Source of the DNA: Dehalococcoidia bacterium UBA2588
GTDB taxonomy: Bacteria; Chloroflexota; Dehalococcoidia; Lucifugimonadales; UBA3495
Length of the DNA stretch: 64,000 bases
Assembly (NCBI GenBank): GCA_002339805.1
Contig: DDKW01000035.1
Location: forward strand, 14,307 to 78,306
Direction of reading: 5' to 3'
Below are positions 38,625 through 47,050 of the stretch, one piece after another; within the stretch, counting starts at the first letter, position 1; each line of letters opens with the position of its first letter. The notes under the pieces were generated by a model. That model saw only the letters and a list, made by a program, of their open reading frames with translations. It did no database searches and was not told where the DNA came from. Made by a program: the position numbers and the translations under genes.

Positions 38625-39720
38625 ATGGAAGACTTGAAAGATAAGACACAACAACTTCTCCACAGAGTTACAGACTTAATGGAGCGGCTTTGACTTAGCC
38701 TCTAAAGAAAATGAAATCAGAAAAATAGAATCAGAATCGGAGCAAAATGTTTTCTGGTCCGATCATGAGGTTGCTTCAGCAGAAATGCAAAAATTGGCAA
38801 CCTTAAAAGAAACCGTGTCTTTTTGGTCGACACTTCAGGATAAATTAAATACCTTACTTGATTTGATAGAACTCGCAATTTCGGATAATGATATGGATTT
38901 TCGAGAGGCAGCTGAACAAGAGCTCAGTGATCTTACAGTTTCCTTAGAACAAGAAGAATTCAAACTACTTTTATCAGGTGAGTATGATAATAGATCAGCT
39001 ATACTTACCATACAGGCAGGCGCAGGCGGAACTGATTCGCAAGATTGGGCTGAAATGCTGTTTAACATGTATGCTAAGTGGGGTCAGCTTCATAAAAGGA
39101 ATGTCCAGGTCTTAAACGTTTCCCATGGGGAAGATGCAGGATATAGGACTGTTACCGTACAAGTAGAAGGTGATTTTGCTTATGGATACTTAGAAAAAGA
39201 GACAGGAGTGCATCGATTGGTTCGACAATCACCATTTGATCCTAATAACGCTAGGCATACATCTTTTGCAGTAGTGGAAGTTATGCCTGTTGCATCAGCG
39301 CAATCTGACCCAGTTATTCGAAGCGAAGATATTAAAATGGATGCATTTAGATCTAGTGGCCCAGGTGGACAAAATGTCCAGAAAGTTGCTTCAGCTGTCA
39401 GATTGACACATATTCCTAGCGGTATTGTCGTTTCATGCCAGACGGAACGCTCTCAACATCAAAATAGAGAATATGCAATGCGTATTCTGAATGCAAAGTT
39501 GTTGGCAGTAGAAAAAGAACGTAGAGATAAAGAGGTTGCAGATCTTAGAGGTGAGCGGGTAAATCCCGAATGGGGAAATCAGATTAGGAGTTACGTCCTA
39601 CATCCTTACAAACAAGTTAAAGATCACAGAACAGATTTTGTGAGTACAGATCCAGACGGTGTTTTGGAAGGTCATATTGATGAATTTATAAAAGCTTATA
39701 TGGTTAAAAGCTTACAATAA
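38625..39720 (+). CDS. prfB: Peptide chain release factor 2, with programmed +1 frameshift
   Basis: Releases peptides at UGA and UAA. Translation starts at ATG 38625 (GAGGG six bases before) and runs 22 codons to CTT TGA; shifting +1 there gives GAC at 38692 and an open frame to 39720, about 364 residues in all, equal to E. coli RF2. The first part and the post-shift stretch (LDLASKENEIRKIE) form the expected N-terminal helix. The main frame has the UGA-recognition SPF motif (RQSPFDPNNARHTSF) and the catalytic GGQ (SSGPGGQNVQK). An annotation starting at 38785 would cut off the N-terminus. Opposite thrS, convergent with ribBA with no gap. Confidence 0.96.
38682..38694 (+). promoter_or_regulatory. 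prfB programmed frameshift site
   Basis: GGAG CGG CTT TGA C: an internal Shine-Dalgarno-like GGAG (38681-38684), a 3-base spacer, then the slippery CTT and the TGA at 38691-38693 followed by C. The layout matches the E. coli site, where low RF2 favours slippage and so more RF2. Confidence 0.93.
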
Positions 39721-40926
39721 TTACATATCTATCATGTGACCCATTCGTGACTTTTTAGTGTCCAGATATGGGTGATTCTCTGTATTGACCGCTGGTTGCA
39801 TTGGAATTCTCTCTGTGACTTCTAGATTGAAACCAGATAATCCTGCAATTTTTTGAGGATTGTTAGTTAGTAGCTTTAGTTTAGTAACTTTGAGGTCCGC
39901 CAGAATCTGGGCTCCTATTCCATATTGCCTGAGGTCACTGTCAAACCCTAATCTTCGATTGGCTTCTATAGTATCCAAGCCAGTGTCTTGTAAGGAGTAT
40001 GCTTTGATTTTGTTATGGAGACCTATCCCTCTACCTTCTTGTCTCATGTACAAGAACACGCCTGTTCCGTTTTTACCTATGATTTCTAAGGATTGATCTA
40101 TTTGCTCACCACAATCACACCTAAGACTACCTAAGGATTCTCCGGTTAAACAGGCGCTGTGCACTCGCGTAAGCACTTCATCTCCTTCTTCCCATTCTCC
40201 TATGACCAATGCAATGTGTTCACCAGGTTCCACATCACTTTCGTATCCTATTATGGTGAAGTCACCCCATTTTGTTGGCATCCGAGCTTCCGCTACTTTT
40301 TTAACGAGGTTCTCGGTTTGTCGTCGGTGCGCTATGATTTGCGCAATGCTCAAGATTTTTATATTGTGCTGTTTCGAAAATTCTTCTAGGTCAGGCATTC
40401 TAGACATCGTTCCGTCTTCGTTCATAATCTCACAAATTATTCCTGCAGGATACTGACCTGCTAATTTGCATAGATCAACTGTTGCTTCGGTATGGCCAGC
40501 TCTAGCTAATACACCTGCGGGATTGGCTCTTAACGGAAATAGGTGCCCTGGCCTGACAAAATCATCTGGTTTAACATCTTCATTTATAAGAGCTTTTACG
40601 GTATCGGACCTATCTTGTGCTGAGATACCGGTTTCTGTCCCAATTTTATAGTCGACTGATACTGTGAAAGCTGTAGAAGGTTGGCCGTCCCATTCCAAAG
40701 GATCTGACATTAAGGGGAGTTTGAGATGATCTAAGCGCTCACCTTCCATAGGCATACATAGTAGTCCTCTTGCATGAGTTACCATGAAGTTAACAGCCTC
40801 TGGACTCACGTGTTCAGCAGACATTAAGAGATCACCCTCATTTTCTCTTTGCTCATCGTCTACAACGATGATCATATTTCCAGTTTTTAATTCGTGTAAT
40901 GCTTCTTCGATACTACATAACGCCAT
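39721..40926 (-). CDS. ribBA: RibBA: DHBP synthase / GTP cyclohydrolase II
   Basis: Bifunctional riboflavin pathway enzyme of 401 residues. The N-terminal half is 3,4-dihydroxy-2-butanone 4-phosphate synthase (DDEQRENEGDLLMSAEHV, HARGLLCMPM, GHTEATVDLCKLAG). The C-terminal half is GTP cyclohydrolase II with the zinc cysteines in VHSACLTGESLGSLRCDCGE and the RQEGRGIGLHNKI segment. AGGA precedes the ATG by five bases. It is the last of three rib genes; ribH (lumazine synthase) is not next to it. Confidence 0.96.
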   Translation of the reverse strand: MALCSIEEALHELKTGNMIIVVDDEQRENEGDLLMSAEHVSPEAVNFMVTHARGLLCMPMEGERLDHLKLPLMSDPLEWDGQPSTAFTVSVDYKIGTETGISAQDRSDTVKALINEDVKPDDFVRPGHLFPLRANPAGVLARAGHTEATVDLCKLAGQYPAGIICEIMNEDGTMSRMPDLEEFSKQHNIKILSIAQIIAHRRQTENLVKKVAEARMPTKWGDFTIIGYESDVEPGEHIALVIGEWEEGDEVLTRVHSACLTGESLGSLRCDCGEQIDQSLEIIGKNGTGVFLYMRQEGRGIGLHNKIKAYSLQDTGLDTIEANRRLGFDSDLRQYGIGAQILADLKVTKLKLLTNNPQKIAGLSGFNLEVTERIPMQPAVNTENHPYLDTKKSRMGHMIDM

Positions 40927-40932
40927 GCGATC

Positions 40933-41508
40933 CTACCTTTTAGTTGCGTTCATTACGTATTTTGCTAATATGTCAACTTCTATGTTTACCAGGCTTTTTG
41001 GGTATAAATACTCCAAATTAGTATGGGTAAAAGTATATGGTATCACACATATTGTCAATCTTGATTCAGTGCAGTCTGTGACAGTTAGGCTTATACCATT
41101 TATTGCAACGTACCCCTTTTCTACCACGTACATGGAATAGTCTTTGGGGAAAGCGACAGTAATGAAGTATGAATCTGCCGAGGGTTCAATAGATTCGATT
41201 ATCCCTGTAGTATCAACATGACCTTGCACATAATGGCCACCAAATCTGCTGTTGACAGACATCGCTCTTTCTAAATTAATTGAGCTTCCTACATCTAGCT
41301 GTGAAGCATTAGTTCTATCAAGGGTCTCGGGAGATAAATCAACTGTGAATTGTGATGATGTCATTTTTGTAATGGTAAGGCAGATACCATTAGTACAAAT
41401 ACTATCGCCTATTTTAGCGTCCTCCACTACGGTAGTGCATTCTATAGTTAGTTCGTCATTGCTTAACTCTAAGACTTTGCCTACTTCTTCTATGATTCCC
41501 GTAAACAT
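40933..41508 (-). CDS. ribE: Riboflavin synthase alpha subunit
   Basis: Dismutates two 6,7-dimethyl-8-ribityllumazine molecules into riboflavin. The 191-residue protein has two related barrels: MFTGIIEEVGKV at the N-terminus, GGHYVQGHVDTTG in the middle, and GISLTVTDC in the second. AGGAG lies before the ATG. It sits between ribD and ribBA, 6 bases ahead of ribBA. Confidence 0.96.
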   Translation of the reverse strand: MFTGIIEEVGKVLELSNDELTIECTTVVEDAKIGDSICTNGICLTITKMTSSQFTVDLSPETLDRTNASQLDVGSSINLERAMSVNSRFGGHYVQGHVDTTGIIESIEPSADSYFITVAFPKDYSMYVVEKGYVAINGISLTVTDCTESRLTICVIPYTFTHTNLEYLYPKSLVNIEVDILAKYVMNATKR

Positions 41509-41524
41509 ATTTCACTCCTTGATG

Positions 41525-42616
41525 CTAATTAATGTACCCAGTTACAAGAATGTCATTTCCTGAATAAGACACTTCCGTTTTTTTAAGATGTAACGATTCC
41601 GATATAAATTCAACACCAGAGCCTCCAATAGGGCTTTTGGCATCATCTCCTCCTATAATGATTGGGGATATGAAAGCTAGCACTTTGTCGACTAAGTTTT
41701 GGTCGAATAAGCTTCCTAGTAAAGTGCTGCCTCCTTCCACTAAAACATGCACGTAGCCTAATTTGCCTAGCTCATTTAAAAGCAAGCTTAAGTCAACCCT
41801 GTCGTTATTATCCGGAGTAAATGTGCGGACTGTGACAGAGTCGGAAATAGGTGTGATCGGAGGTTGGGTGGTTGTTGCAATTATTGTATGACCAACTTGA
41901 TTCAGGATTTGTAGATTAGGGTTGTGTTCCATTTGTAATTTACTGTCAGTGATTATTCTAGTAGGCTGACGATCAGTCCAAGGTTTGTCAGTATAATCCC
42001 TTGCTGTTAGAGAAGGATTATCTGCTAATACCGTGCCAATACCTGTTAGTATTGCGTCAGATTTTCTTCTTATATCATGTACGAGGCTTCTGGACTCAGG
42101 ACCACTAATCCATTTTGAATCTCCGGACCTAGTACATATTTTTCCGTCGAGTGACATTGCAAACTTCGCAGTTACGAAAGGCTGCTTGGTTGCTATGTAT
42201 TTCCTGAACCCTTCATATAATTTTGTGCATTCTGTTTCATCATCCCATTTCGCAACTTTAATACCTGCTTCTTTTAATTTTACGACACCTTGTCCGCTTA
42301 CCAAGGGATTAGGATCTGTGTATCCTACGAAGATATTTAGGATCCCTGATTGTATGATCGCCTCTGTACAAGGCCCCGTTTTCCCCTGATGGCAGCATGG
42401 TTCTAAGGTTACGTACATATCGCTCCCAGCAATATCGATAGAGCAAGATTCTATAGCTACAATTTCGGCATGTTTCCCGCCTGCTGGTTCGGTAGCGCCT
42501 TGTCCTATGATCTGGCCGTTTTTAACAATAACTGCGCCTACAGAGGGGTTAGGGCTTGTATTCCCTTGATGGCTAATTGCGAGTTGCACTGCTAATTTTT
42601 GGGCGGGTGTATTCAT
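41525..42616 (-). CDS. ribD: RibD: diaminohydroxyphosphoribosylaminopyrimidine deaminase / reductase
   Basis: Bifunctional second and third steps of riboflavin synthesis, 363 residues. The deaminase domain has the zinc set HAEIVAIESC and PCCHQGKTGPC. The reductase domain begins at VTAKFAMSLDGKICTRSGDSKWISG and ends with HVLVEGGSTLLGSLFDQNLVDK. It follows dcd by 16 bases, so there is no room for an FMN riboswitch at the head of the rib genes. Confidence 0.96.
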   Translation of the reverse strand: MNTPAQKLAVQLAISHQGNTSPNPSVGAVIVKNGQIIGQGATEPAGGKHAEIVAIESCSIDIAGSDMYVTLEPCCHQGKTGPCTEAIIQSGILNIFVGYTDPNPLVSGQGVVKLKEAGIKVAKWDDETECTKLYEGFRKYIATKQPFVTAKFAMSLDGKICTRSGDSKWISGPESRSLVHDIRRKSDAILTGIGTVLADNPSLTARDYTDKPWTDRQPTRIITDSKLQMEHNPNLQILNQVGHTIIATTTQPPITPISDSVTVRTFTPDNNDRVDLSLLLNELGKLGYVHVLVEGGSTLLGSLFDQNLVDKVLAFISPIIIGGDDAKSPIGGSGVEFISESLHLKKTEVSYSGNDILVTGYIN

Positions 42617-42632
42617 CGAAACACCTACACAA

Positions 42633-43211
42633 TCATTGTTGTTTGCCAGAATAGTTTTCGTAATACTTACTAGGAGTAGGATCGGACTGACCTTGATACT
42701 TACTTCCCAATTCTTTAGAACCGTACAGTCGGTTTGCAGGAGTAGTTAGTTCTAAGAAGGAAATTTGTCCTATTTTCATTCCGCAGAAAAGGGTGATAGG
42801 CAAGTTTGATAAATTACTTAGTTCTAGTGTTAAATGGCCTTTCCACCCGGGATCCACGAAGCCAGCAGTGGAATGAATTACTAGGCCAAGTCGGCCTAAG
42901 CTACTTTTACCTTCGAGCCTAGCAACTAAATGGGCAGGCAACTCTATATGTTCTGAAGTGCTTCCGAGTACAAATTCACCAGGATGTAAGATAAAAGGGG
43001 TGTTCTCATCGATGTCCACAACTTCAGTTAGATCTTCTAGGGTTTCTCTTACGTCTATATATGGGCGTAAAGAATTGCTGAACACCAACACTTTATTATC
43101 AAAGTGTAGATCTACGCTGGCTGGCTGTACATCATCTTCATTTAACGGCGATATGACTATATCGCCGTTTTTTATACATTCAAGTATGGTTTTGTCACTT
43201 AAAACACTCAT
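42633..43211 (-). CDS. dcd: dCTP deaminase
   Basis: Converts dCTP to dUTP for thymidylate synthesis. The 192-residue trimeric dUTPase-fold protein has the conserved QPASVDLHFDN, HPGEFVLGSTSEHIELP, ARLEGKSSLGRLGLVIHSTA and GFVDPGWKGHLTLELSN with the catalytic Glu. It may be the bifunctional dCTP deaminase/dUTPase type; I cannot separate the two. GAGGG precedes the ATG. The first codons contain a perfect inverted repeat (see 43144-43173). It sits between an acyl-CoA dehydrogenase gene and ribD. Confidence 0.92.
   Translation of the reverse strand: MSVLSDKTILECIKNGDIVISPLNEDDVQPASVDLHFDNKVLVFSNSLRPYIDVRETLEDLTEVVDIDENTPFILHPGEFVLGSTSEHIELPAHLVARLEGKSSLGRLGLVIHSTAGFVDPGWKGHLTLELSNLSNLPITLFCGMKIGQISFLELTTPANRLYGSKELGSKYQGQSDPTPSKYYENYSGKQQ
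43144..43173 (+). terminator. Terminator-shaped hairpin antisense to dcd
   Basis: An 11-base perfect stem (AACGGCGATAT at 43144-43154 with its complement at 43159-43169), a 4-base loop GACT and a run of six T form a textbook intrinsic terminator on the plus strand. It lies inside the dcd coding sequence, which runs on the minus strand, so it would stop antisense transcripts; on the sense strand the same hairpin forms early in dcd mRNA without a T run. Confidence 0.55.
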
Positions 43212-43231
43212 TTGTTACCCTCTGTTAATTC

Positions 43232-44461
43232 TTAGCCTTTGAAATCCACGTTTCCATTGATGAGAGCACGGGACATAACGTATTTATGGATTTCTGATGT
43301 GCCCCCTCCTATTCTCGCATGTCTTAGTAGTCTGAACCAATGGGATATTGGCATATCTAAAGTTTCTCCTAAGCCACCAAAGATTTGCATGATCTTATCA
43401 ATACTTCTAGATCCCCATTCACCCGCACAATATTTTATCATTGAAGCCTCTACTCGTACGTCCTTTCCTTCATCAGCTTGAATAGCGGTTTCTCTTACTA
43501 ACGCACGCAAGCTCATGATGTCTATGTATGCATCTGATAACATCCATTGGATGGCCTGTCTATCTGAAATAGGGCTACCATACGTCACTCGTTCATTGGC
43601 CCAAGTTATCGCCATTTCTAGGGCTCTGGTGAGGATTCCTGTGGCCATGGACCCTCTTAATAGTCTGTCATGGTGTACCAACCATTTTTGGCCAAGATTA
43701 AAACCTTGGCCAACTTCTCCCAAGACTTTCGTTTGAGGAACTCTGACTTCGTCCAGGTTTACATAAAACTGCTGAGATTTTGTAGGGGTTATCCAAATCC
43801 GTATAGGGTCAAACGATAGGCCTTCAGAAGGATTGTCAACGATGAACATTGTGATTCCCCCTCTTTGGCGCTTGGTATCGTCAGTTACAGCTTGAACTAA
43901 CAAGAAGTCAGCGGATGCAGCGCCGGATATATACATCTTTGTTCCTGTTAATACCCAGTCATCCCCGTCTTTTACAGCTTTTGTTTGCATCATCCCGCCT
44001 GGATCAGAACCCGCTTGTGGCTCTGTTTGGCAAAATGCGTAATTTAATTTCCCATCGATCGCAGGGATAAGGTACTGTTCTTCTTGCTCTGGTGTGCATG
44101 AGTCTATCATCATCATTGGAACTGGAGAGGTAGGTATTTGTACTATACTACGGTGAATTTCTTCATCCATCACAACGTGTCCTAAAGCTCCCATCCCTCC
44201 GCCGCCATATTTTTCCGGGACAAATAAAGTGTATATTCCTGTTTCTTTTGATATCCGTTCTAGATGGTCCCATTTTTCTTGAGGCAGAGTTCCTACTATT
44301 CCTAAGACAGTTTCTGCAATACCTTTCGGTCCGGTATCATCGTCTTCTTGTGGCGGGTGGGACAAGTACTCTGATTCGAGCGGGATGCATTCGTTTTCTA
44401 CAATGTCACGGATAGTTAATTTGAGTGCTTCTAATTCTTCAGGTAACTTGGTGTCAGGCAT
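43232..44461 (-). CDS. Acyl-CoA dehydrogenase family protein
   Basis: FAD-dependent enzyme of 409 residues that introduces a double bond into an acyl-CoA thioester. Family features are YGGGGMGALGHVVMDEEI, FCQTEPQAGSDPGG, KMYISGAASADFLLV, and the C-terminal GGTSEIHKYVMSRAL. GAGAGGA precedes the ATG. The substrate chain is unknown. It starts the minus-strand run acyl-CoA dehydrogenase-dcd-ribDE-ribBA, so riboflavin genes lie beside a flavoenzyme, though co-regulation is only inferred. Confidence 0.92.
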   Translation of the reverse strand: MPDTKLPEELEALKLTIRDIVENECIPLESEYLSHPPQEDDDTGPKGIAETVLGIVGTLPQEKWDHLERISKETGIYTLFVPEKYGGGGMGALGHVVMDEEIHRSIVQIPTSPVPMMMIDSCTPEQEEQYLIPAIDGKLNYAFCQTEPQAGSDPGGMMQTKAVKDGDDWVLTGTKMYISGAASADFLLVQAVTDDTKRQRGGITMFIVDNPSEGLSFDPIRIWITPTKSQQFYVNLDEVRVPQTKVLGEVGQGFNLGQKWLVHHDRLLRGSMATGILTRALEMAITWANERVTYGSPISDRQAIQWMLSDAYIDIMSLRALVRETAIQADEGKDVRVEASMIKYCAGEWGSRSIDKIMQIFGGLGETLDMPISHWFRLLRHARIGGGTSEIHKYVMSRALINGNVDFKG

Positions 44462-44522
44462 AGATCCTCTCTTGTCTGGTAGATTAGGCTTTTAGTTGCA
44501 GAAAGAATGTAACAGTGGACAA

Positions 44523-44717
44523 TTAATGGAAAGGGCAAACAAAAAGGAAAGCTGACTTGGTGTACGATGAGCCTTCAGAATCGGAGATAGATCGCGTATA
44601 TTTTGAGGATTCTCCGGTTGAATCATCTAAAGCACCAGTTATTGATCCGAAGATAGATACCCCCATTGAAAGGGTAAGAATACAACCGGTACAGATTGCC
44701 ACAAACCTAATTTTCAT
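44523..44717 (-). CDS. Possible small exported or membrane protein
   Basis: This is the only candidate in the 386-base gap 44462-44847. The 64-residue frame begins MKIRFVAICTGCILTLSMGV, a basic N-terminus and hydrophobic stretch like a signal peptide, followed by a Ser/Thr-rich acidic tail. No strong ribosome site precedes it. The opposite strand carries a rival frame of about 56 codons (GTG at about 44558, acidic, AAGGA upstream) ending near 44725. Only one is likely to be real, and possibly neither. Confidence 0.35.
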   Translation of the reverse strand: MKIRFVAICTGCILTLSMGVSIFGSITGALDDSTGESSKYTRSISDSEGSSYTKSAFLFVCPFH

Positions 44718-44752
44718 AGTGCTTTAAATTCTATTCCTTACTAGTTATGTAT

Positions 44753-44782
44753 TTGTACAGTAATTGTATAACGTTGTAGAAT
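44753..44782 (+). promoter_or_regulatory. Candidate selA promoter
   Basis: TTGTAC (44753-44758) and TAGAAT (44777-44782) with an 18-base spacer, about 70 bases upstream of the selA start. No tRNA-Sec gene or other RNA structure is visible in the rest of this gap. Confidence 0.4.
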
Positions 44783-44856
44783 AATTAGCTAGTTGGAACA
44801 GTGCTTATTAGAAGTTAATTAAGTGAAAATTATCAACAAGTTACAGAGTGGGGAAT

Positions 44857-46218
44857 ATGCAATTAAGAAACATACCGAGTGTAGAAGCTGTAATACGAAC
44901 TCCTGGATTAGATGCTGTAATAACGGCGTATCCTAGGGAGTGGGTGATAGATGTTATTAGAGAAACAATAGCTAAAAATCGTCAAGATGTGCTTGCAGGA
45001 GAAGAGGTTAAAGACGCACAGACTATTTCGATAGAAGTAGAAAATCATATCCAGAAAGTAATAGCTCCGAAACCAAGGGAAGTGATAAATGCAACAGGGG
45101 TGATAATTCACACCAATTTGGGTAGAGCTCCTCTCAGTAAAGATAGTATTCAAGCTGCTATGAACTGTGGGTCAGGATATAGCGATTTGGAATTGGACCT
45201 TCAAACAGGTAAGAGAGGCGGAAGGCTTGGATCTATCAAATCTTTACTTACTCAACTTACTGGGGCAGAAGATGCAGTCGTGGTTAATAACAATGCAGCG
45301 GCATTGTTGCTTGCCTTGTCTGCGTTATGTCTGGGGAGAGAAGTTATTGTCCCTCGTAGCGAAGCAATTGAAATTGGCGGAGGGTTTCGCATACCCGACG
45401 TGTTGTCTCAAAGTGGCGCTAAACTGGTAGATATAGGCACAACCAACAGGACTTACATACAAGATTACAGGAATGCAATAACGGAAGATACAGGAGCATT
45501 TTTGAAAGCACACTCAAGCAACTTTGTAATAAGCGGTTTTATTCATGAAGTAGGAGTTTCTGAATTGTCCTCGCTTGGCCAAGAACTGGACATACCAGTG
45601 ATGCATGATGTTGGTAGTGGAGCATTTATAGATACTCGGCGCTACGGATTGGCGTATGAACCTACTCCACAAAGCAGCGTCTCTGAGGGGGCAGATTTAG
45701 TTTTTTTCTCAGGCGACAAGTTACTTGGAGGACCGCAAGCAGGCATCATAGTGGGTAAAGCTAAATACATTTCGATTCTTGAACGACATCCTATGATGAG
45801 GGCTATTAGAATGGATAAGTTGAATTTAGCAGCTTTGGGCGCAACCCTAGCTCACTACATCAAAAATGAAGCTGAATCCAAGATTCCAGTATGGCAGATG
45901 ATATCAGCAACTAATGAATCTTTGATGAAAAGAATAAAGGCATGGGAAGAAATATCTCCGGATTATATGGAGATATTTCCTTCAGAATCAGCTATTGGAG
46001 GAGGTAGTCTGCCTGGGGAAACAATACCTACCGTTGCGCTGAAAATCAATGCGCACAGTATGCAAATGAATGCTATGAAAATTCAAAGTTTACTAAGAGA
46101 ATTTGACCATCCCATAGTAGCTAGAATAGAAAATGATGATGTGATTATAGATCCTCGGACTATACTGCCAGAAAGTGATGGACATATAACTCTGGCATTA
46201 CAGAGGATTTTCAACTAG
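44857..46218 (+). CDS. selA: L-seryl-tRNA(Sec) selenium transferase
   Basis: PLP enzyme that converts Ser-tRNA(Sec) to Sec-tRNA(Sec) using selenophosphate, needed to insert selenocysteine at UGA. The 453-residue protein has the SelA hallmarks NATGVIIHTNLGRAPLS, GYSDLELDLQTGKRG, VVNNNAAALLLAL, and the PLP lysine in FFSGDKLLGGPQAGIIVG. I take the ATG at 44857; a GTG three codons earlier is possible. selB, selD and the tRNA gene selC are not in the window. Its presence supports reading the TGA at 36391 as Sec. Downstream genes are unrelated. Confidence 0.95.
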   Translation: MQLRNIPSVEAVIRTPGLDAVITAYPREWVIDVIRETIAKNRQDVLAGEEVKDAQTISIEVENHIQKVIAPKPREVINATGVIIHTNLGRAPLSKDSIQAAMNCGSGYSDLELDLQTGKRGGRLGSIKSLLTQLTGAEDAVVVNNNAAALLLALSALCLGREVIVPRSEAIEIGGGFRIPDVLSQSGAKLVDIGTTNRTYIQDYRNAITEDTGAFLKAHSSNFVISGFIHEVGVSELSSLGQELDIPVMHDVGSGAFIDTRRYGLAYEPTPQSSVSEGADLVFFSGDKLLGGPQAGIIVGKAKYISILERHPMMRAIRMDKLNLAALGATLAHYIKNEAESKIPVWQMISATNESLMKRIKAWEEISPDYMEIFPSESAIGGGSLPGETIPTVALKINAHSMQMNAMKIQSLLREFDHPIVARIENDDVIIDPRTILPESDGHITLALQRIFN

Positions 46219-46264
46219 TATTTGTGGTCAAAGGTATAAACTTAATAGAAGACAAGGATATTTC

Positions 46265-47014
46265 GTGAAAGATTATGTGATAGTGCACACTCCTGGGCAG
46301 AGTTCTTGGCACTGGGGCAAGCTTTGGGCTTTGATGACTGCTCCTAAGACTCATCCCCCTGCGCTTTTCAAAAAGACAGTGAATGTCTATTTGGTAGACC
46401 TACCAGGTCATGGATCTAATGATCATGGAGATACTGCTGAAATTCTTAGAGAAGAATGCGTATACGAAATAGAGAAGGCAGTGGAAACTAATAAACTAAA
46501 AGATTACGTCCTGGTGGCTCATGGCTTTTCTGCCAGCTTAGTTGTCCAGAGTCTTGCTTCTCTAGTAAAAGCTCCTTCAAAAGTAGTTCTTATAAGTGGT
46601 GTAGTTAATACTCAAGGAGGTAGCTTGATATCTCAATTGCCGTTGAGATCCAGAAGCTTATTTCGTGTTGCTAAATTGAAATCTATGTTACTTAGGAGAC
46701 CTGCAAAATTATCACCTGCAGTAATCAGGAATTATATTTGTAACGGTATGGATCCTATGGATGTAATTCAAAATCTTGGGTTTTACGAGGCACTGCCTTC
46801 GGGAATTTTAGAACAAAAATCATCGTCAATGGTAATCCCGGATGGTATCCCCATTACATATGTGAAATTGAACCAGGATAAGATATTGCCACCTTCTCTT
46901 CAGCAACAAGTCGCAAAGGAAGTAGGGGCGTCAAAGGTTATAGATATAGAGGCTTGTCATCAAGTTTCATTGCATAGGCCTGCAGAATTAGCTGAACTGT
47001 TGCTGAACGTTTAA
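46265..47014 (+). CDS. Alpha/beta hydrolase with atypical nucleophile elbow
   Basis: A 249-residue single-domain hydrolase resembling the plant methylesterase/EstC type. Seen are the opening VIVHTPGQSSWHWGKLW, DLPGHGSNDHGD, the elbow VAHGFSASLVVQSL, and a late catalytic His in EACHQVSLHRPAEL. The usual GxSxG is GFSAS here, with serine at the last place. The GTG start has AAGGA six bases upstream. It lies 46 bases after selA with no obvious functional link. Substrate unknown. Confidence 0.82.
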   Translation: MKDYVIVHTPGQSSWHWGKLWALMTAPKTHPPALFKKTVNVYLVDLPGHGSNDHGDTAEILREECVYEIEKAVETNKLKDYVLVAHGFSASLVVQSLASLVKAPSKVVLISGVVNTQGGSLISQLPLRSRSLFRVAKLKSMLLRRPAKLSPAVIRNYICNGMDPMDVIQNLGFYEALPSGILEQKSSSMVIPDGIPITYVKLNQDKILPPSLQQQVAKEVGASKVIDIEACHQVSLHRPAELAELLLNV

Positions 47015-47050
47015 AAGGAATTACTTTAAGATAAGTGCGATAAATGTTAT

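Noticed and set aside
38785-39720. prfB starting at ATG 38785
   Set aside because: It would lose about 50 N-terminal residues; the programmed frameshift at 38691 joins it to the true start at 38625.
42617-42632. FMN riboswitch ahead of the rib genes
   Set aside because: Only 16 bases separate dcd and ribD, and no leader of the needed size exists before ribD.
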